Shown here: positions 6,807 to 11,663 of the stretch, piece by piece
How positions within the stretch are numbered: the first letter of the stretch is position 1
Layout of the letters: every line of letters starts with the position of its first letter
From: a candidate division WWE3 bacterium RIFOXYD1_FULL_39_9
GTDB lineage: Bacteria; Patescibacteriota; WWE3; UBA101185; UBA10185
Direction: 5' to 3'
DNA: 11,663 nt
Assembly: GCA_001773295.1 (NCBI GenBank)
Contig: MEWG01000012.1
Span: forward strand, 1 to 11,663
Program-made: the position numbers and the translations under genes
The notes under the pieces: generated by a model
Seen by the model: the letters and a program-made list of their open reading frames with translations, nothing else
What the model was told of the DNA's origin: nothing
Database searches by the model: none

Positions 6807-8563
6807 TTTGCAACTCTCATAACTTCTTCCAAGCTGGTCTGGCCTTCAACAACTCGTAAGAAACCATCTTGTAACAAAGTCAGCATCCCTTCCTCGATTG
6901 CTGCAGCTTCGACTAGATTTGCTGGACTGTTTTCCAAAACCTGATGAGCTATATTATCGCTCATGGGCAACATTTCAAAAATTCCTAATCTCCCTCTGTA
7001 ACCTGAGTTGCCACAACGTGAACAACCTTTACCTTTTGTTAGTTTAAATTTGTCGCGTGTGAAGTCCTTAACCACTTTTGCTACTTCTGTGTCTTTAGTC
7101 ATTAGAGCCTTATTCTTAGAAACCTGCTCCACAACCTCGGCTATTGAGTCTCTAACTTCGTCAGGCGGATCCATTGCTTCTTTACAGTCCTGACACACAC
7201 GCCTAACCAATCGTTGCGCCAAAACTCCATTTAAAGTAGAGGAAAGTAAGAAGCTTTCTACACCCATATCAAGTAGACGGGGCAGGGCACCGGCCGCTGA
7301 ATTAGTGTGCAAAGTAGACAAGACAAGGTGGCCTGTTAAAGCTGCGTGAACCGCCAGCTCTGCGGTTTCACCGTCTCTAACCTCTCCTACCATTATAATG
7401 TTCGGGTCCTGTCGTAGGAAAGACCTTAGTCCATTGGCAAAAGTTAGTCCTGCTTGTGGATTTATTTGAACCTGATTTACTCCGGCTACACGAATTTCCA
7501 CCGGGTCTTCAAGTGTAACGATGTTAACTCTAACAGTATTAAGCTTAGCCAAGCCTGATGCCAATGTAACAGTTTTACCTGAACCAGTAGGGCCTGTAAC
7601 CAAAATCATTCCGTCGGGTTTTAATAAAACTTCTTCAAATCTTTTCAAGGTTAAACCGCGCATTCCCAGATCTCGGAATGTAAAAACAGTACCTTCTTCC
7701 TTCAAAAGCCTAATAACGACTTTTTCACCGTAAATAGTGGGGAGTGTTGAAACTCTCAGGTCAGTTTGTGAATTACCGACCTCAACCTTAAATCTACCGT
7801 CCTGAGGAACTCTTTTCTCGTCAATTTTCATTTTGGCAAGAATCTTTATTCTAGCTACAACAGAATCGTGCATTTCTTTTGGGATAGTTCTTTTTTCTTC
7901 AAGAATTCCGTCAATTCTGTAGCGCAATCTAGATTTTTCTTCGGCGGGCTCCAAGTGAATGTCTGAAGCACCGGTTTTAACTGCAGTTTCCAAAACCATA
8001 CCTACGATACGAGCAATAGGCGCATCTCTAATTGTAGCGTCGGTAATTTCCTGATTTGTTTCCTCAATTTTTAGTGTGTTTTGTGAAAGTTCCTCTAAAG
8101 CTGCGCTAATTTCTTCGCCAAGCTCCTTACCTTTTTGATCTTCTAAAACCTTTTCAATATTTTTCTCTGTAGCGATATATGGAATTACTTTGTAACCAGT
8201 TTTTCTTTCTACAAAATCTATGGTCTGAAGATCCAGAGGATCTGCCATGGCTAACGAGAGTCTATTATCTTTTAATTCAAAGGGAACAATATGATATTTA
8301 CGGGCAACTGCCAAAGGCACGCTATCTAGAAGATTTGGTTCTATTTGATGGGGGTTAACGTTAACGTACTCGATACCATATGCTTCGCCTAGAGCCTGTG
8401 CAAAATCATCTGCACCAACATATCCTCTTTCTCTGACAATAGATTCTAGGCTCTTACCGGTATTTACGTGCTCAAATTTTATGGCAGACAGTTGATCAGA
8501 ATTTATAAATTTCTTCTCGAACAAAACGTCTGCGACTGTTTTAACTGTATCTATTTGGAACAT
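6803..8563 (-). CDS. pilB: Pilus extension ATPase (PilB/GspE family)
   Basis: This ATPase powers pilus assembly. Numbering is from the ATG at 8563 (586 residues). An N-terminal MshEN/T2SSE_N-type domain spans about 10-145, a helical linker follows, and the DIHLEP motif is at 201-206. Walker A is GPTGSGKT at 324-331 (K330), Walker B is IIMVGEVRD (E394), and GHLVLSTLHT is the His-box region. A zinc module is formed by C457/C460 and C514/C517, with a longer spacer between the pairs than is usual (about 53 residues, charged). An in-frame TTG at 8617 would add 18 residues (MFDQLF...), but they do not resemble the family start and no Shine-Dalgarno site precedes either codon; I prefer the ATG. It leads the pilB-pilT-pilC unit and is divergent from the delta-prime gene. 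Confidence 0.95.
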   Translation of the reverse strand: MFQIDTVKTVADVLFEKKFINSDQLSAIKFEHVNTGKSLESIVRERGYVGADDFAQALGEAYGIEYVNVNPHQIEPNLLDSVPLAVARKYHIVPFELKDNRLSLAMADPLDLQTIDFVERKTGYKVIPYIATEKNIEKVLEDQKGKELGEEISAALEELSQNTLKIEETNQEITDATIRDAPIARIVGMVLETAVKTGASDIHLEPAEEKSRLRYRIDGILEEKRTIPKEMHDSVVARIKILAKMKIDEKRVPQDGRFKVEVGNSQTDLRVSTLPTIYGEKVVIRLLKEEGTVFTFRDLGMRGLTLKRFEEVLLKPDGMILVTGPTGSGKTVTLASGLAKLNTVRVNIVTLEDPVEIRVAGVNQVQINPQAGLTFANGLRSFLRQDPNIIMVGEVRDGETAELAVHAALTGHLVLSTLHTNSAAGALPRLLDMGVESFLLSSTLNGVLAQRLVRRVCQDCKEAMDPPDEVRDSIAEVVEQVSKNKALMTKDTEVAKVVKDFTRDKFKLTKGKGCSRCGNSGYRGRLGIFEMLPMSDNIAHQVLENSPANLVEAAAIEEGMLTLLQDGFLRVVEGQTSLEEVMRVAK

Positions 8564-8575
8564 AGGGCAGTACTT

Positions 8576-8581
8576 TCTATA
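8576..8581 (-). promoter_or_regulatory. Possible -10 box upstream of pilB
   Basis: On the minus strand TATAGA ends 12 bases before the preferred ATG at 8563, predicting a leader of about 5 bases. The box lies inside the 18-codon TTG extension, so if it is real it supports the shorter start. No good -35 box was found. Confidence 0.3.
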
Positions 8582-8638
8582 CAAAATAATGATATCAACA
8601 AAGAGCTGATCGAACAATACAACTTCATAACATGTTAA

Positions 8639-8644
8639 TATACT
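8639..8644 (+). promoter_or_regulatory. Possible -10 box for a leaderless delta-prime transcript
   Basis: TATACT ends 6 bases before the ATG at 8651, and no Shine-Dalgarno site intervenes. The -35 position at 17 bases (AATACA, 8616-8621) matches the consensus at its last three bases only. It forms a divergent control region with pilB, only 87 bases wide between the two preferred start codons. Confidence 0.4.
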
Positions 8645-8650
8645 TCCGAT

Positions 8651-9355
8651 ATGGGAATTTCATTTATTGTTACCGGTAATAAGGAAAATGTCCGGAAAGC
8701 ACTTCTAGAAGATTTGCTGAAAAAGCACACTCCAAAAACAAGTTTTAACTTGGATAGCGAGAATAACCCTGATATTCTAATCATCTCTACTGAAAAGGAA
8801 AAGAAAAACATTGGAATTGGACAGGTGAAAATTGCAATTAAATTTTTGCAGGAAAAACCGTTTTCGCATGAGAATAAGATCTTGATCTTTGATAAAGCCG
8901 AACGACTTACGACAGAGGCACAAAACGCACTTCTAAAAACTCTGGAAGAACCGCCGGAATTCGCGCTTATTTTTTTACTGACTCCAACTGCTTCGGCGTT
9001 GCTGGAAACCGTACAATCAAGATGTAAAAAGATTAATCCTGATCAGACTAGAGGCACCAACTCGGCAGAAACTGTTAGTTCAGAAAAAGATGCAGCAAAT
9101 AATTTTGAAGATATTCTAAAAATGAGAGTGGGGGAGCGACTGGAATTAGCAATAGAACTTGCAAAAGAGGAAAGAGAGGATTTAATCAATATGCTGGATA
9201 ATTGGGTGGTTCAGGGTAGAGAAGTTCTTCTCAAAAATCCAACGGCCGAAAATGCTGAGAATCTGAATTTAACACTACAGTTGAAACAGGATTTGGAAAA
9301 GACCAACGTAAACGCCCGACTAGGATTAGAAAATGTCTTCCTTCACCTATTATAA
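8651..9355 (+). CDS. holB: Reduced DNA polymerase III delta-prime (HolB-like) clamp-loader subunit
   Basis: The middle of this 234-residue protein is a typical delta-prime AAA+ segment. It has IGIGQVKIAIKFLQEKP (54-70), the Walker B-like strand ILIFDKAE (77-84), the highly conserved stretch from T87 to P102 ending LLKTLEEPP, and the SRC motif at 123-125. Delta-prime is the stationary subunit that helps load the sliding clamp. The protein is about 100 residues shorter than E. coli HolB. The usual P-loop region is replaced by VTGNKENVRKAL, with no GxxGxGK, and the zinc-binding cysteines are absent (C125 of the SRC motif is the only cysteine). About 100 helical residues follow the SRC motif as a compact C-terminal part. 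It should not bind ATP through a canonical P-loop. The gene is read in the same direction as gyrB, 96 bases upstream of its preferred start. Confidence 0.85.
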   Translation: MGISFIVTGNKENVRKALLEDLLKKHTPKTSFNLDSENNPDILIISTEKEKKNIGIGQVKIAIKFLQEKPFSHENKILIFDKAERLTTEAQNALLKTLEEPPEFALIFLLTPTASALLETVQSRCKKINPDQTRGTNSAETVSSEKDAANNFEDILKMRVGERLELAIELAKEEREDLINMLDNWVVQGREVLLKNPTAENAENLNLTLQLKQDLEKTNVNARLGLENVFLHLL

Positions 9356-9413
9356 TAGTTATTAATTTAGGTAATTTATCGTAAAATTCCAACATTTTGC
9401 AACTTTAGATATG

Positions 9414-9440
9414 TTGAAAGCATCGGTAACTTGCTATACA
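9414..9440 (+). promoter_or_regulatory. Candidate gyrB promoter
   Basis: TTGAAA (9414-9419) and TATACA (9435-9440) are separated by 15 bases, shorter than the ideal 17. The -10 box ends 11 bases before the ATG at 9452, predicting a leader of about 5 bases. No Shine-Dalgarno site precedes the ATG. The box overlaps the alternative TTG start at 9431, which supports the ATG. Confidence 0.4.
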
Positions 9441-9451
9441 ATCATTTAGTC

Positions 9452-11413
9452 ATGGCCTCAAATTACACAGCAGATCAAATACAAGTCCTAGAAGGATTAG
9501 AGCCGGTAAGAATCAGACCCGGTATGTACATAGGTTCAACAGGTCAGGAAGGTCTTCACCACCTTGTTACTGAAATTGTAAACAACTCCATGGACGAAGC
9601 TATGGCCGGCTTTGCCTCTCACGTAAAAGTCGAGTTTTTTAAAGACGGCTCAGTTGCTGTTTACGACAACGGAAGAGGAGTTCCTTTTGAAATAAAAAAA
9701 GAATTTGGTGTGTCTGCACTTGAACTTGTTTATACAAAACTGCACGCAGGTGGAAAGTTTGGCGGTGGTGGTTATAAAGTATCAAGCGGTCTTCACGGTG
9801 TAGGTTCCTCAGTTGTTAATGCACTTTCCGAATGGATGCGCGTCGTAGTTATTAGAGAGAAGAAAACTGTTATCCAGGAATATGAAAACGGCGGCCATGT
9901 TATCAGACCGGTCGAACCATTTGATCCAAAGAAACCTACCAAACTAAAAAAAGCCGGTTGGGATCTTGACCTAGACAACTGGAAATATGAATCCGGAACC
10001 ATTGTCCAATTCTTACCGGACAAAACCATTTTTGAAACAACTGATTTTGATATTAAGTTCTTTGTGAACCAGCTTCGTGAATATGCTTACCTTACAGCCG
10101 GAATTAGATTTGAGCTAATCGATCACAGAGAGAACATTCACTACAACTACTATTTCGAGGGCGGAATAAAAGCTTACCTAAAATCACTCAACAGGAATAA
10201 AAAACTTATTAACGAAAAACCATTTTACGTATCCAAGGTCTACGATGATATTTTGGTGGAGGCCGCGCTTCAATATAATGATTCTTTTTCGGAAACAGTA
10301 CTCACATTTGCAAATCATCTTAAAAACTCCGAAGGTGGTACACACTTGACCGGTTTTAGATCGGCTTTGACTAAGACCGTCAATGATTACGCCAGAAAAA
10401 ACAACATTATAAAGGAAAAGGAAGCTAACCTTTCCGGTGACGATCTTAGAGAAGGTTTAACTGCGGTAATCTCTGTAAAACTTGATTCAGCGACACTTCA
10501 ATTTGAAGGCCAAACCAAGGCAAAACTGGGTAATACCAATGTCAGACAGGCTGTAGATACCGTGGTAAAAGAGGCTCTTGAAAGGTTTTTGGATGAAAAT
10601 CCTAAAGAAGCCTACGGAATTGTTGAAAAGAACGTTTTGGCATTAAAAGCTCGTATCGCGGCCAAAGCCGCAAGAGATACAGTTATTAGAAAGACGGCCT
10701 TAGAGGGCGGGGGAGTTCTGCCAGGTAAATTGGCAGACTGCTCAGATAAGAATAAGGAAAGAACCGAGTTGTTTATTGTCGAGGGAGATTCCGCAGGTGG
10801 TTCAGCAAAACAGGGAAGACATAGAGAAACTCAGGCAATTTTGCCGTTATTTGGAAAAATTTTGAACACCGAAAGAGCAAGATTAGATAAGATTGTTGAT
10901 TCAGATAAATTTAAGTCCCTAATTATTGCTATCGGAGCCGGGATTGGCGAACAATACGATCCTGAGAAACTTAGATATGGCAAAATCATAATAATGGCTG
11001 ATGCTGACGCGGATGGTATGCACATCATGACTTTGTACTTAACATTCTTCTATAGACATATGCCGGAGCTTATTGCAGGCGGACATGTTCACGTAGCAGT
11101 TCCTCCTTTATATAAAGCTGTCTGGGGCAAAGAAAAGAAATATCTCTTTGATGATCCTGAGAGACTGGAGTTTTTGAAAACTGCAAATGGACCAAAGTCT
11201 ATTATCCAAAGGTTCAAAGGTCTTGGAGAAATGAATGCTGACGAGCTTTGGGAAACAACTATGGATCCGTCAACAAGAAAACTGAAAAAGATTCAGGTAG
11301 ACGACGCTGCTAAAGCAGATGAGGTCTTTACTATGTTGATGGGCGAGGAAGTTGCTCCACGAAAAAGATTTATCCAAACTCACGCTAAACAAGCTAATAT
11401 CGATATCACCTAA
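9452..11413 (+). CDS. gyrB: DNA gyrase subunit B (type II topoisomerase ATPase/TOPRIM subunit)
   Basis: With GyrA this subunit would introduce negative supercoils using ATP. Numbering here is from the in-frame TTG at 9431; subtract 7 for the preferred ATG at 9452 (653 residues). The family start VLEGLEPVRIRPGMYIGS follows soon after the ATG. The GHKL ATPase has E48, N52 and D55 in TEIVNNSMDEAMAG, DNGRGVP, and GLHGVGSSVVNALS. The TOPRIM domain has EGDSAGGSAKQG (from E451) and the acidic triad D524, D526, D528 in DADADG. The tail RFKGLGEMNADELWETTMD and the ending QANIDI match GyrB more than ParE. Its length fits short GyrBs without the Gram-negative insertion. Some usually conserved TOPRIM positions differ (F474, M530, M533). 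An extra start at TTG would add only MLYNHLV, which overlaps the likely promoter. Confidence 0.95.
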   Translation: MASNYTADQIQVLEGLEPVRIRPGMYIGSTGQEGLHHLVTEIVNNSMDEAMAGFASHVKVEFFKDGSVAVYDNGRGVPFEIKKEFGVSALELVYTKLHAGGKFGGGGYKVSSGLHGVGSSVVNALSEWMRVVVIREKKTVIQEYENGGHVIRPVEPFDPKKPTKLKKAGWDLDLDNWKYESGTIVQFLPDKTIFETTDFDIKFFVNQLREYAYLTAGIRFELIDHRENIHYNYYFEGGIKAYLKSLNRNKKLINEKPFYVSKVYDDILVEAALQYNDSFSETVLTFANHLKNSEGGTHLTGFRSALTKTVNDYARKNNIIKEKEANLSGDDLREGLTAVISVKLDSATLQFEGQTKAKLGNTNVRQAVDTVVKEALERFLDENPKEAYGIVEKNVLALKARIAAKAARDTVIRKTALEGGGVLPGKLADCSDKNKERTELFIVEGDSAGGSAKQGRHRETQAILPLFGKILNTERARLDKIVDSDKFKSLIIAIGAGIGEQYDPEKLRYGKIIIMADADADGMHIMTLYLTFFYRHMPELIAGGHVHVAVPPLYKAVWGKEKKYLFDDPERLEFLKTANGPKSIIQRFKGLGEMNADELWETTMDPSTRKLKKIQVDDAAKADEVFTMLMGEEVAPRKRFIQTHAKQANIDIT

Positions 11414-11474
11414 AATTAAGTTTTCCTGTTGTATAATTTAGATACTGAATGACAGAATGGCCTGTGTTTGAGCA

Positions 11475-11503
11475 TTGACACATACCTTATAGTATGGTAT
11501 AGT
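11475..11503 (+). promoter_or_regulatory. Strong sigma-70-type promoter
   Basis: A perfect TTGACA (11475-11480) is followed after exactly 17 bases by TATAGT (11498-11503), which is preceded by TGG, giving an extended -10. It is the best promoter in the window. The spacer contains the inverted repeat CATAC-6-GTATG (11481-11496), and TATAGTA occurs twice, 10 bases apart (11488 and 11498). The transcript should start near 11510. Confidence 0.88.
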
Positions 11504-11509
11504 AGGTGC

Positions 11510-11663
11510 CATCTCAAGCGAAATTGAAAAAATATCGCACTTGCTTTTTCCGGCGATCCGCGGATTGGTTGGGTTATGGAAAGGCGCCCTTTTAGGGTTG
11601 AAGCCTCATGAAAACCACGCCGACCATCCGCTTTGACGCAGGTGATTCACAAACGAAGACCTA
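11510..11663 (+). ncRNA. Candidate structured RNA or structured 5' leader, unknown class, running off the window
   Basis: Downstream of the strong promoter the base composition becomes GC-rich and the sequence folds. GCGGAT (11560-11565), a bulged T and GGTTGG (11567-11572) pair with CCGACCATCCGC (11620-11631), giving 12 base pairs with one wobble. Inside, GTT/AAC, ATG/CAT, AGGC/GCCT and an apical CCCT-TTT-AGGG hairpin (11587-11597) continue the arm. Outside, CCGGCG (11550-11555) pairs with CGCAGG (11637-11642) with one G-A mismatch. A smaller hairpin, CAAG plus CGA against TCG plus CTTG, lies at about 11516-11543. I do not recognise the class: no RNase P CR-I, tmRNA or SRP GGAA motif is visible. 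An open frame from the ATG at 11608 (MKTTPTIRF...) stays open to the end, so a structured mRNA leader is also possible. Confidence 0.45.

Noticed and set aside
8564..8617. An 18-codon N-terminal extension of pilB from the TTG at 8617
   Set aside because: It has no Shine-Dalgarno site, its residues are unlike the family start, and a better -10 box lies inside it. It is possible but less likely than the ATG.
9347..9358. The perfect palindrome CTATTATAATAG across the holB stop codon
   Set aside because: It consists almost wholly of A and T, has no loop suited to an RNA hairpin and no T run; chance is a sufficient explanation.
9431..9451. A TTG start of gyrB adding MLYNHLV
   Set aside because: The codons overlap a likely -10 box, TTG is a weaker start, and the family N-terminus is fully covered from the ATG at 9452.
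11432..11478. TATAAT followed by a 9-codon frame (MTEWPVFEH) that ends inside the TTGACA box
   Set aside because: It has no -35 box, it is too short to judge, and its -10-to-ATG spacing of 11 bases is likely chance in AT-rich DNA.
11608..11663. An ATG opening a frame MKTTPTIRFDAG... to the window end
   Set aside because: Only 18 codons are visible, the stretch overlaps a strong RNA helix, the upstream AGGG is 10 bases away and weak, and the GC-rich codons are unlike the neighbouring genes. It is not called as a gene but remains an alternative.
1..11663. Search for CRISPR arrays, insertion sequences, tRNA or rRNA genes
   Set aside because: I saw no regularly spaced repeats, terminal inverted repeats with a transposase, tRNA cloverleaf motifs or rRNA signature sequences.

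Overview
Organism. The window reads as chromosomal DNA of an AT-rich, small-genome bacterium, most likely of the Candidate Phyla Radiation (Patescibacteria). The arguments are the compact pilB-pilT-pilC-pilin-pilD block, a much reduced DNA polymerase III delta-prime subunit without P-loop or zinc module, a short GyrB, and genes packed with gaps of only a few bases. UGA is used as a normal stop (pilB ends in the TGA of an ATGA overlap), which argues against the code-25 lineages (Gracilibacteria, Absconditabacteria). The lineage is an inference; no marker here fixes the phylum. Layout. (1) 1-2927, plus strand: a class I SAM-dependent methyltransferase-like protein, a GlcG/HbpS-family protein with a strong Shine-Dalgarno site and a TTG start, and a soluble GAF-domain histidine kinase. 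(2) 8563-2947, minus strand: a type IV pilus module in the order pilB (extension ATPase), pilT (retraction-type ATPase), pilC (platform protein), a major pilin-like prepilin, and pilD (prepilin peptidase). pilB, pilT and pilC are tightly coupled. The pilin has its own promoter, a leader with a Shine-Dalgarno site and a strong terminator, so it can be expressed apart from its neighbours. (3) 8651-11413, plus strand, divergent from pilB: the minimal delta-prime clamp-loader subunit and gyrB. (4) 11414-11663: no complete gene, but the best promoter in the window (TTGACA, 17 bases, extended TATAGT) followed by a GC-rich segment that folds into a roughly 93-base imperfect hairpin. This is a candidate structured RNA or long structured leader that runs off the window. 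How the parts fit. PilD would cleave the pilin, PilB would drive assembly on PilC, and PilT would drive disassembly. PilM, PilN, PilO and any other pilus components are not in the window. The GlcG/HbpS-like protein directly before a histidine kinase recalls the HbpS-SenS pairing of Streptomyces, but here both proteins look cytosolic. A recurring feature is that genes placed first in a transcription unit lack a Shine-Dalgarno site and have a -10-like box only 6 to 12 bases before the start codon, which suggests leaderless or nearly leaderless mRNAs. The two clear Shine-Dalgarno sites precede an operon-internal gene and the pilin. Base-pairing and spacing statements come from reading the sequence; protein functions come from family motifs; promoter assignments are inferences.
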